Shown here: positions 11,036-19,965 of the stretch, one piece after another | Layout: every line of letters starts with the position of its first letter | Numbering within the stretch: position 1 is the first letter of the stretch | Assembly: GCA_023974075.1 (NCBI GenBank) | Contig: CM043797.1 | Span: forward strand, 14,742,178 to 14,806,177 | Length of the DNA stretch: 64,000 bases | Reading direction: 5' to 3' | Origin: Chaenocephalus aceratus | Lineage: Eukaryota; Chordata; Actinopteri; Perciformes; Channichthyidae | The notes under the pieces: model-generated | Told to the model about the DNA's origin: nothing | Seen by the model: only the letters and a program-made list of their open reading frames with translations | Database searches by the model: none | Made by a program: the position numbers and the translations under genes

Positions 11036-12742
11036 GTAACACTTCTTCAGCAGTGAAAAGCTTTCTTCTCATGGTTGACCTGGCTTGCTTACATATGGTG
11101 TCAGCCATTTTGACTCAAGTGCTATCCAAAGGCTTTACCCATAATACATTTCTCAGGGCCAAAAGGGCGTAAGTGCACTTACGTCCTTTTGGCCCCAAAT
11201 AGTTCAGTGTGTTCTGTGTTAGGTCTTTTGGTTTTTGATGAATAACTCTGGATTGGTTTTAAATTCACATGCACCCTTTTGGCAGTAGAAAGAGCTCATC
11301 GAGAGCTTTCATTTGATATATATAACTCATTTTTGACCAAAATGTCACTTACGCCCCTCTGGTTCTCACCCCTCGATACATAAGTGTCCTACACCAATAA
11401 TACAAAGTTATTATGGCTGTGTGTACCTTGTGTGCACCTCCTAGTGGTTAAAGCACGTTATTGAATTATTGTTTTTATGTGTTATATTTGATTAAAAAAA
11501 TATTAAGAGTACATACTTTCATGGGGGAAAGTATAAATATAGAAATATAGAATATAAAAAATCAAGAAGATACTATAAGTGATCTCTACAATAAAACAGT
11601 TTAGTGCAGGATGTACAAAGATATTAATAGGAGGAGGTGCAAAACAGAAACACGAATTAACCTTTATTTAAACATTAAATAACAGATTAAGGTCTTCTTT
11701 TAAATAAGAAAAACACTTTGGGGGTATCTATCTACAGATAAATATTAAGCCTGACAAAGTACTTAACGTCTAATATATTGCTTTCCTGCAATGTATGTTG
11801 AAGCACTTATTTTAACTGATATTATACATATTAATTATACTCTTATGTATGTAGATAGAATAAGAAATGTGCAGAATATGACAGTTTTAATGGTGGAGGT
11901 ACACACATATTGATAGATGTCTTGTAATGCACTGTTGAGGAACCTGTGACCCAAGTTGTTCATTCATTGCATAACTACACTGTAGTTGTGTATATGATAA
12001 GTCAATGAACCTTTGAAAATCTTGAAAGGGATGTGCAAAATAGCCATAATATACAGTCTTTAATTAACTATTAGTAGAGAATAACGAGTAATGAATATAC
12101 TTTATTACTCGTTTCCATTCATGTCAATTGCAGATACATGTTTAGTCTTCTCAAGCACCAACTATCAAATATCTCTTCTGATTGTTGGCACTTGACAATC
12201 ACCTTACCTGAATTTTACTCAGGTGTAACTAAAGTCTGATTTAAGGGTTGTTTATATTTCACATCATTAATCAGAATCTGCAAAGTAACTCAAATAAATG
12301 CAGTGGAGTAAAAATACCAGGTTAACCTCTGAATTGTCGTGGAGTAGAATTACAAAGTAACAATGAGCTGTCATGTGGGTATATATTAATGCTGCGCATT
12401 ATGGACACAAGCGATTTTCACCCATTTATTAATTATATGTTTTACATTTGATAACACCAATGTGTTTAATACTGGCAACTTCTAATTGTGGGAAAAACGA
12501 AAACGTTCAGTAGAGACGTCCCATAGAACATTTTGCGAAACACAATAGCCAGCATGTGTAGTTCTGGGGGGGCGTTCGATTCCAGTTTTGGATAGTCTGG
12601 CGTGGTTTCGTTCCATTTCACACAGCTGTTTGACGCTCTGCAACCTTACGGGGACTGTAGTCCTAAACGATAGCTGGGGATTATGGGTAGTGTAGTGTCT
12701 TCGGCCATCCTAAACTCAGAAATGTTGACAATCGCAATGATG

Positions 12743-13278
12743 CTCGAAATGTCCCTTATAGGCCTACGTCTGTTTCCGGTTATTTTTATTTTGAAATTCA
12801 GTTCCTGACGGACGCCAAAAAAGCCCGAGATTATGGAATTAAACCAATAAATAAAAGCAAGGATAATTGTGTGTTATTGGTGAGAAAATAACAGTGTGTT
12901 ATTTTTAAAAGAATAACAAATTAGAAGGGAAAAAATATTTAAAAATACAGATTTCAGTATTCTGAGGCTCTGAGCCCCATTTATTTTCCTGACAGACAGC
13001 AACAAAAGTCCGAAATTATATGATTTAAAATAAAAGCAATAACTGTGGCTTGATATTGAGTAAGAACATGTTTTTATGAACCACACAGCTTCCGGTCTTC
13101 TACGACCCGACCGGAGAAAAAGACGTGCTGCAGGCAAGAAACACATTACCAGTAGAAATACATTGCTTTTAAAATCGTGCTGTGCAACACGAAAAAAAGG
13201 GGGAAATCGTGTTGGTGAACACGAATCAATAGATTAAAAATCGTGTTGGTGAACACGAAATGCCATGAGACTGGGTTG
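12743..13278 (-). repeat. Right terminal inverted repeat of the 6.4-kb element
   Basis: Reverse complement of the left arm, including the three CGTGTT/CACGA palindromes near the outer end (about 13170-13260) and the outer CCATGAGACTGGGTTG. Small differences from the left arm show the copy is not brand new. Confidence 0.75.
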
Positions 13279-13285
13279 AACCAGC

Positions 13286-13919
13286 AGCTCACATGTCAGT
13301 TGTTATGTCTCCACAACTCCATTAGTACAGTACAGCTTTACATCAGAGAAATAAGTTATTTTGTCTGGCTGTTTAACATCCTTTATTTAAATATAGACAT
13401 TATGGAAGGAGGGGCTCCAGTGTTCTGCTTCCTTTTCTGGGGAAGCTCTGCAGCAGCAACAGCAGCAGGGTGTCAGCGCTTTTGGGTTAAAGTTGGCACC
13501 TGGAGAAGGACAGCAACACATGAGAAAAAGTCAGGTTCCAGTAAACATCATTAACATACTTTTATAAACTCAAAAGAGGAGCATTTACATCAGATACTCT
13601 GTAGAGGATTGCTTTGTCAAAATAAAGGGATCTTAAGGAGTGCATTGAGAACAATTAGAAAAATGTAATGTGTCACCTGGTCATCCCTGCAGCCTGGACA
13701 CCGTCTGGAGGCTGCTGGTGGATGTGGTCGCTGTTGAAGGCTGAAACTGGAATAAAGACTTTTGGACTGAGGCTGCCGTTACTGATTAAAAACAAAATAA
13801 TTCATCAAATATGTGACATCTTAAGAATAATGTCATACAGTACAGATATCCTTCACCTTAAACAACAATACTTAAACTTACACCACGAAAAGGAAACTTA
13901 ACAAAACATTATTTAAACC
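13286..13919 (-). other. Unique stretch with two exon-like segments, unidentified
   Basis: Not repeat-like. On the - strand a segment at about 13678-13757 follows a polypyrimidine/AG and ends at AG|GTGACAC, reading through NSDHIHQQPPDGVQAAGMT. A second acceptor at about 13500 would follow it and reach a stop codon after only a few residues. I do not recognise the product and see no upstream exons, so this may be a decayed gene end or chance. Confidence 0.2.
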
Positions 13920-13920
13920 T

Positions 13921-14546
13921 TAAAGGGGACCTATCATGAAAAATGCACTTTTTGATGTCTTTTATACATAAATATGTGTCCCCAAATCTCTAACAACGGG
14001 GGGTACAACGGAGCTGATATAGATTTGCGTCCGATATGAGGTAATATCGGAAATGTGGACCCACGGCGCTATCAGAAACTAAGCTATCAGAAACAATGCC
14101 CAACGTTTTTTTTGGACGTAATATGGTCTTTGTTTACATTAGCAAGCATCACTAACACTCAGAGCTAACCTGTACTGCAGAGAGTATCTATAAAAAGCAG
14201 AAAATAAAAAAGGAACTCACCTTGTGGTAAACCTGCAAGAGAGAAAGCATTTGAGCTCCATACTGTTTCAGAAATAATGTGGTTTGGAACATGATATGGC
14301 GTTTAATCACGGCAGCATTTAGCTGTATCTCGTAAAATTCTGAGCAGGCACAAGCTCCCCTTTCTTTCAAGCTAAGGACCCAAAATCAGCGTTTCTCTAA
14401 CAGGGCTGAAATAGAGGGATATGAAATGCATGATCTGTTTGGTATTATGAGCAAAACACATCATAGACATGTTTTTTTATATATTTGTATATATCTGATA
14501 ACCATAATATATGCCTAAAAATAGCATGATAGGAGACCTTTAAAAC
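13921..14546. mobile_element. MITE with TTAAAGG(T/G)(G/C)(A/T)CC-type inverted ends
   Basis: Begins AAAGGGGACCTATCATG and ends with the mirrored CATGATAGGAGACCTTT, inside TTAA-like flanks. This is a familiar type of short fish DNA element. The interior is AT-rich and non-coding; the short - strand frame at 14188-14370 has no family match. Confidence 0.65.
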
Positions 14547-14887
14547 TATAGGTTACTTACGTAACCCCAGGTCCTCAAAGTAACATGAAGTGAGATGTCT
14601 CACTATGGGATGCGCCTCAACGCGTATGCAAACAGAAGCATCAATCTCATTACGCCAATCCTGATTGGCTGGTGATCTTGACGTCTACGTCAAGGAATCC
14701 ACCCACCCTTTAAGTAGCTTGCGCTACGACGCAGCGTCATTCAAAGTAAGCACCTCTTCTCGCTTCGCCTTAGCAAGAAGGGCCGTCTGGTGAGACATCT
14801 CACTTCATGTTACTCTGAGACTGGGGTTACGTAAGTAACCTATAGTTCTCATTCATAACACTCCGTTCGATGTCTCACTATGGGATA
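14547..14887 (-). repeat. DIRS copy 1: right terminal repeat plus internal complementary region
   Basis: 14547-14844 is the right terminal unit. Its interior repeats the left end of the element (about 23950-24141) in reverse orientation, including the stretch with gccaatcctgattggctgg. At 14841-14845 the sequence runs from ..acctata straight into gttctcattc.., which is exactly the joint expected if right and left ends were ligated into a circle. The complementary region spans roughly 14788-14887. Confidence 0.8.
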
Positions 14888-14946
14888 TTGAAACTCCCGT
14901 ATTGCTAGACATTCTTATCTCGAAAATCACCAAAAACAACCAGAAC

Positions 14947-15083
14947 TTAGCAGGTAGAACCCTGTCTCAACACGGGGCCCAGCACTGCGCGGGCCACACT
15001 TGGAGCAGAGACATCTAGCCTGTAAAAGCAGACAAAAGTGAGTGGTGAGGACCAGCTCGCTGCTGCACAAATGTCTTGGATGG
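14947..15083 (-). pseudogene. Tyrosine recombinase of DIRS copy 1, 3' part
   Basis: The - strand frame upstream of the stop reads [20 protein letters not shown] and includes the likely catalytic tyrosine (FYRLDV). It is cut from the rest of the gene by the LTR retroelement at 15084-18546: the target duplication gatgg lies within the codons just after WALFKGVSI of the 5' part. Confidence 0.8.
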
Positions 15084-15423
15084 TGTGATGCCCCTGTGGG
15101 TCCATCAGTAGAGAGGGTGTGGCTGTTCTGTCTGTGCTGCATTGGCTCCAGTGATTGCATTGATTACAGTAACTCAGGGCACCTGGGTCTGGTGTCCTGC
15201 AGCTATTTGAAGCCTCTCTGCTCCTCTCTGTTCTCGCTCTGCTTTCCCCTGCAGACACCTGGGTTTTGGTTGAGTATGAAGTACGGGTTTTCTCAGTTGC
15301 TCCACTTTGTTGCACTCTATGAATTTGGCTAATTTGAATGACTTTCTTTAATAAACATATTTTTCTACCCGTTGACATGTTGTGTCTCCTTTTTGTTGCG
15401 GCCTTTTGAGCCAGGTCGCAACA
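15084..15423 (+). repeat. 5' LTR
   Basis: Starts TGTGATG and ends GCAACA; AATAAA at about 15350. 340 bp against 342 bp for the 3' copy. Confidence 0.92.
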
Positions 15424-15425
15424 AA

Positions 15426-15440
15426 TGGGGGCTCGTCCGA
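15426..15440 (+). promoter_or_regulatory. Primer binding site, tRNA-Pro type
   Basis: TGGGGGCTCGTCCGA two bases after the 5' LTR. It is the classic complement of the tRNA-Pro 3' end used by many Ty3/gypsy elements and gammaretroviruses, although the following bases deviate. Confidence 0.8.
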
Positions 15441-15981
15441 CGGGTTATTTGTTTAAAAGTTTGTGTAGTGCTCAGAGCACATGGTGTCATTGAGCAGCTG
15501 ATTCATTGTTGTGGTCCAGCTGTGTGCTGGCTTGTCGCTGCTATTTGGGGGACACATCATGTCTTTTGGGTTTCAGGAAGCTGTAGTGTTTGACACGTCG
15601 TCAGGTTTTGTGTGCCAATCAGAAGGTAAGATGTTGCTGTTTGTTACGCTTTTGTAAAAGAGATATTCCCCGCTAGGCTTAAGTGGCGTTTCCCCTTGGG
15701 TTGCGTCTTTTTTTTTTTTTTTTCATAGTGTTGTGGCGACGTGGTTAGTGTCAGCTGTTTTCGGACTGCTGTCTCGGGGGCACGTCCGCGTGAGTTCTTG
15801 GTGTTACCTGCGTGCAGGTCGCTCCATAACTCTGCCGGGTTCCAGTGCGTAATTACCCACCGCAAGCCACATGAAGACTAGGTGAGATTAGGAAGATTTT
15901 GTTTAGGCATTTAGGGGGAAATTCTCTGTTGGGTTAATCTTATGCCCATGCGTGTTGGCAGTTTAATACTTTGCTTTCTGA

Positions 15982-17230
15982 TTGGCTATTATGACTTCTT
16001 TGTCAGCGTTTTTGGATGTGTCCTCAGTGTCTTTCTTAGATGATTGCCAGAAGGCACAGTTGGTCGAAATAGCAGAGCACTATGACATTGCTGTTGTGGG
16101 GAGCAAGCGGAAACATGACATTAAAACTGTCATTGTGTCATCTTTGTTTGAGCAGGGGGTGTTGCAGAAGAGTGAGTCTGGTGCGGCAGGGTTCGTGCCG
16201 GTAGTGGTTCAGACAGCTGGTTTGACGTTCGAGCAGCAAAAGGAGCTTTTGGCCATGCAGTTTGATCAGGAGAGATTGAAGTTGGAGCAGGAGAAGTTGC
16301 AGTTGGAGTTGAGGTTGGAGCAGGAGAAGTTGCAGTTGGAGATGAGGGGTCAGCAGCGGGAGGTAGAGAAGCGTTTAGAGGTGGAGAAGATGCTGGAGGT
16401 GGAAAAGATGAAATGTGAGGTGGAACATGCTAGATTACGGCTGATGGGAGAGGGCAAGTTTTCTCCAGGGGAGGATGGTGGTGATAGGTCGGCATCAGGC
16501 AGTGGCGATATCATTTCTTACTTGCGATTAGTGCCAAAGTTCAATGAGCGTGACCCGGACATCTATTTGAACGCATAGCAGAGGCAAGAAACTGGTCAGA
16601 TTCGGACAGAGTGCTGTTACTTCAGTGTGTACTCACTGGGCGAGCACAGGAAGCCTATTCAGCTGTTTGTGGCGAAAAGGCTTTGGGACTATGATAGAGT
16701 AAAATCAGCGGTGTTGAAGTCTTACGAACTGGTTCCTGAAGCGTGTCGTCAAGGTTCAGAAGTTGGGTCAAGGGAGATAAGCAGACACATGTGGAGTTTA
16801 TCCGTGATTTAACTTCTCATTTTCAGCGGTGGTACACGGCAGCAAAGGTTGCAAGTTTTGACGGTCTTTGTGAGCTCATTGTCTTGGAACAATTTAAAGA
16901 CATTCTCCCTCAGCATGTGGCCACTTATGTGAATGAACAGAAACCTTCCACCGCGTTTAGAGCTGCTGAATTAGCGGACGATTTGTGTTGACACATAAGG
17001 GCAGTTTTACTGAGAAGTATTCTAGGGGTGATTGGAAACGTGGAGAAGACAATGGCTATGCCCGCGGTGGTGCAAAGTTTTCACCAGGCTCCTCCCGTAG
17101 CTTTGTAGGTACAGGGCGACCCGAGGGGGCCAAAGTGGACCTATGTCATTATTGCAGAGGAGGGGGTCATTGGAAGGAGCAGTGTCCGTTGCTGGAAACT
17201 AAGGGGAAGCCTCGTTTGTCACCACATGCT
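15982..17230 (+). pseudogene. Gag of the LTR retroelement (several frame breaks)
   Basis: An intact first frame (15982-16578) encodes an N-terminal region followed by a long coiled coil rich in EQEKLQLE repeats (about residues 85-150). A TAG at 16576 and frame changes near 16660, 16740 and 16985 break the capsid-like part, whose pieces (RVLLLQCVLTG, HVEFIRDLTSHF, LIVLEQFKDILP) resemble the SCAN-like capsid of V-clade fish gypsy elements. The last piece has a CCHC zinc knuckle, CHYCRGGGHWKEQC, at about 17138-17180. With this many breaks the copy cannot make Gag, yet the zinc knuckle and spacing are preserved. Confidence 0.75.
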
Positions 17231-17364
17231 CCAGCCATGTGTTGTTCTGCCGTGTTGGATAAAAAAACGTTGGGTGTAGGCTCGGGCATGGTGCCGACCC
17301 GGATGCGGGTTCTGGTTTTGAGCCGTTCATCACTGAAGCTGTTGTATCAGTAGTCGGTAGTGAC

Positions 17365-17817
17365 AAATATGTGCCGATTAAGGTGTTGCGTGATACAGCG
17401 GCTAGATACTCATTCATTGTTGAGTCAGTGTTGCCTTTTTCGTCAGAGACAGAAACGGGGGATTTTGTGCTGATGAGGGGCATGGAGATGGGCTTGATTC
17501 CTGTGCGACGTCATACAGTAGTGCTGGATTGTGAGCTGGTACGGGGAGTTGTGTCTATCGGCGTACGTCCCGCGTTGCCACTTGATGGGATACATATGAT
17601 TTTGGGCAACGATCTCACTGGTAGTGCTGTGTGGGCTGGTGTGCCACCGCCTGTGGTGGTTTCCAGGCCGGTGGCATCTGGGGAGCCAGATGAGAGTGGT
17701 TTGCAATTTCCAAGTGTGTCTCCAGTTTATACTATTACGCGTGTGCAGAGCCGTTGGATGTCCACTGACCTACCTGTTTCGGAGTCTGGAAAAAAGTGGT
17801 CCAGCACGGTCCTTTGA
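17365..17817 (+). pseudogene. Aspartic protease-like segment of the LTR retroelement
   Basis: Open frame with VLRDTAARYSFIV where active retroelement proteases have a D-T/S-G-A catalytic loop; here the Gly is Ala (codons 17392-17403), which would be expected to abolish or impair activity. Later LDGIHMILGNDLTGS is the conserved second half of the fold in gypsy proteases. The frame ends with a TGA at 17815-17817, just as the SSRP1-like sequence begins in another frame. Confidence 0.75.
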
Positions 17818-18180
17818 CTTTGAGATCGAGACAAAGAAGAAGGAGAAGACAGTCAAAGTGGAGAAGAAGGAGAAGAAAGAGAGGAAACCCTGCAAAGCGA
17901 GGAGAGGAGGCAGAAGGAGAGGAGGCCGAAGGAGAGGAGGCCAAAGAAGAGAAGGCCGAAGGAGGTCGACGAGGCCGATGAGCGCCTACATGCTGTGGCT
18001 CAACGCCAGCCAACCCAAGGAGGAGTGGGATATAAAGGCAGTGGAGGCGAAGAAGCAGTACGAAATCGCAAGGCAAGAGTTCGAAGACAGCGGCGGAGGA
18101 GGGAGCGTCCTCCAGTCCTAAGAAGGAAAGTAAAAAAGCTGGAGTTAAGAAGAAGGATGTTGGGTTGTCGTGGACCCCTT
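17813..18180 (+). pseudogene. Captured fragment of a host SSRP1 gene (basic linker plus partial HMG box)
   Basis: SSRP1 is the HMG-box subunit of the FACT histone chaperone. Here, one frame (part of the open stretch 17624-18121) first reads an acidic/basic linker (FDFEIETKKKEKTVKVEKK), then an R/G/E-rich tract made of gaggaggc-like repeats, then RPMSAYMLWLNAS at about 17972-18010, the highly characteristic start of the SSRP1 HMG box. It continues directly with KEEWDIKAVEAKKQYEIA and SGGGGS, the box's last helix and C-terminal spacer. The middle of the box (about 30 residues) is missing. No intron sequence is present, so the source was probably spliced RNA. The frame is offset from the protease frame, so a fusion protein would require frameshifting and is doubtful. 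Confidence 0.75.
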
Positions 18181-18193
18181 TGGGGCCCCGTCT

Positions 18194-18203
18194 AAGGGGG
18201 GGG
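18194..18203 (+). promoter_or_regulatory. Polypurine tract
   Basis: AAGGGGGGGG ending one base before the TG of the 3' LTR, the expected site for plus-strand priming. Confidence 0.75.
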
Positions 18204-18204
18204 C

Positions 18205-18546
18205 TGTGATGCCCCTGTGGGTCCATCAGTAGAGAGGGTGTGGCTGTTCTGTCTGTGCTGCATTGGCTCCAGTGATTGCATTGATTACAGTAACTCAGGG
18301 CACCTGGGTCTGGTGTCCTGCAGCTATTTGAAGCCTCTCTGCTCCTCTCTGTTCTCGCTCTGCTTTCCCCCTGCAGACACCTGGGTTTTGGTTGAGTATG
18401 AAGTACGGGTTTTCTCAGTTGCTCCACTTTGTTGCACTCTATGAATTCTGGCTAATTTGAATGACTTTCTTTAATAAACATATTTTTCTACCCGTTGACA
18501 TGTTGTGTCTCCTTTTTGTTGTGGCCTTTTGAGCCAGGTTGCAACA
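18205..18546 (+). repeat. 3' LTR
   Basis: Near-identical to the 5' LTR; followed immediately by the target duplication GATGG at 18547-18551. Confidence 0.92.
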
Positions 18547-19473
18547 GATGGAAACACCCTTGAACAAAGCCCAGGATGTAGCCAGTCCACGAGTAGAATG
18601 AGCACGCAGGCCCGTTGGTGCCTGCAAACCCTGACTCGTATAAGCCAGAGCAATCGCTTCCACAATCCAGTGGTAGAGCCGTTGCCTGGTAACGGGCTTG
18701 CCCTTATGAGGGTTAGCCCAGGATACAAAGAGTTGGTTATTGCATCGAAACTCTTTTGACCTGTCCATATAGGTGCGTAAAGCACGGACTGGGCACAGCA
18801 AATTCGGCCGCTGTTCCTCAGAGGAACACAGCGGTGGAGGAAATGCCTCAATGTTAATGGGGGTACATGAGCCAACCACCTTAGGTATAAAGGCAGGGTT
18901 GGGCTTCAGCAACACTCTTGTTTGCCCCGGGGCAAACTGAGTGCATGAAGGATGTACAGAGAGCGCATGAATGTCACTGACTCGCTTGGCAGATGCCAGA
19001 GCCAGTAACAACACTTTCTTCAGTGACAGGTGTTTCATGTCAGCTTCTTCCAGGGGTTCAAATGGAGGTCGAGTGAGCCCATCTAAAACCACTGCCAAGT
19101 CCCATAAGGGCACCAGTGACCTGGAAACCGGGAGGAGCCTGCGAGCCCCTTTCATAAAACGGCAGACCAAGGGATGTTGGCTAGCCGTCTTTCCATCAAA
19201 GCCCACATGGCATGCAGCAATAGCAGCCAGGTACACTTTGATCGTAGAGAAAGCTCTGTGTTTATCAATCAGGTCCTGTAGAAATGATAGAATCACCCCG
19301 ACAGGACATTGAAAAGAGATGTGTCCTTTTTGAAGGCACCACTCCTCAAACACCCTCCACTTACAGTCATAGAGGGACCTGGTGGAGGAAGCTCTTGCAC
19401 TCTGAATAGTGTTTATCACCTTCTGAGGGAGTCCCACTGTATTCAGGTTATACCACTCACAGGCCAGGCCCAT
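18547..19473 (-). pseudogene. Tyrosine recombinase of DIRS copy 1, 5' part
   Basis: Encodes the N-terminal SAM-like core-binding region ([40 protein letters not shown]) and most of the catalytic domain of a DIRS recombinase, with the first catalytic Arg in [12 protein letters not shown] and the HxxR box in [13 protein letters not shown]. The reading frame is intact until the LTR insertion at 18546, which removes the catalytic Tyr. An open frame continues a short way into the inserted LTR. Recombinase of this class integrates the circular DNA intermediate in place of an integrase. Confidence 0.85.
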
Positions 19474-19965
19474 AGTGCCAAGCGCTCTGGGTTTGGGTGA
19501 AAAATCGTCCCCCCGCCTGAGACAGTATGTCCCTGCGTAGCGGGAGCTGCCACGGCTGCCCGCACAGCAGCTGACATATCTCCGCCAGCCAGTACATTTC
19601 AGGCCAGTGTGGAGCTATTAGGATCAGTGTGTCGCGTTGTTCTCTCACTCTGGCCAGAGTTGGGGGTATCAGAGCCAGGGGTGGGAGCGCGTACAGAAGG
19701 ACCGGAGGCCAAGCGTGCGCGAGCGCGTCCACGCCTAACGGTGCGTTTAAATCGCGCATTGAAAGGAACAGCTGACATTGAGCGTTTTCTTTTGATAAGA
19801 ACAGATCCACCGTGGCCCGGCCCTAACGCACCCACAGTTGACTCACAATTATTGGATGTAGAGTCCAGTCTGCATATAGTGGTGCACCTCTGGACAGCAG
19901 ATCTGCCCGAGGTTCATCACTCCTGGTACGTGCGTCGCTCTCCGAGAGAGGAGACGTCCGCAGCT

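Larger units (their letters stand above)
8025..11375 (-). mobile_element. DDE-type DNA transposon (defective), nested in the 6.4-kb element
   Basis: Inverted ends CGAGGGGTGAGAACCAGAGG at 8025 and its reverse complement ending at 11375, continuing through ggcgtaagtgacattt. Possible 4-bp target duplication ATAC (8021-8024 and 11376-11379). The - strand holds fragments of a DDE-like transposase. Two hAT elements have inserted into it. The superfamily is not certain from the sequence alone. Confidence 0.65.
6902..13278. mobile_element. 6.4-kb DNA element with ~535-bp terminal inverted repeats
   Basis: The left end (CAACCCAGTCTCATGGC from 6902) returns as its exact reverse complement ending at 13278. 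The flanking 7 bp AACCAGC is repeated directly on both sides (6895-6901 and 13279-13285), marking one insertion event. The arms stay alignable for about 535 bp. The interior has no transposase that clearly belongs to the outer element; it carries AT-rich DNA and a separate 3.35-kb transposon. A Mutator-like or fold-back type is possible, but the superfamily is unassigned. A diverged relative of its inner sequence (tgtcttcggccatcctaaac) also occurs near 43562. Confidence 0.75.
15084..18546 (+). mobile_element. Non-autonomous Ty3/gypsy-type LTR retroelement carrying SSRP1-derived sequence
   Basis: LTRs at 15084-15423 and 18205-18546 flank 2.78 kb. The direct duplication GATGG (15079-15083 and 18547-18551) is exact. 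A primer site of proline-tRNA type and a G-rich polypurine tract are in the right places. The interior holds a broken gag with a zinc knuckle, a protease-like segment and then host-derived sequence; RT, RNase H and integrase are absent. The LTRs differ at only four places over 342 bp: two one-base indels and two C/T changes, both at CpG. The insertion is therefore young, and the element must have been mobilised in trans. Confidence 0.92.

Noticed and set aside
14201..14220. Very short exon reading VYHK between AG and GTGAGT on the - strand
   Set aside because: It is inside a MITE, only 12 nt long, and has no partner exons.
14547..14844. Independent MITE with tataggttacttacgtaacc inverted ends next to the DIRS element
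   Set aside because: The same unit sits at the same end of both DIRS copies, and its inner half complements the DIRS left end; it is the right terminal repeat with the complementary region, not a separate insertion.
14947..15378. 143-codon - strand ORF as a gene of its own
   Set aside because: It is a chimera of inverted LTR sequence and the 3' end of the DIRS recombinase, created by the insertion at 15084.
17735..18427. 230-codon - strand ORF
   Set aside because: It runs antisense through the SSRP1-derived repeats and into the 3' LTR; composition is low complexity (SSLASSPSASSPSA).
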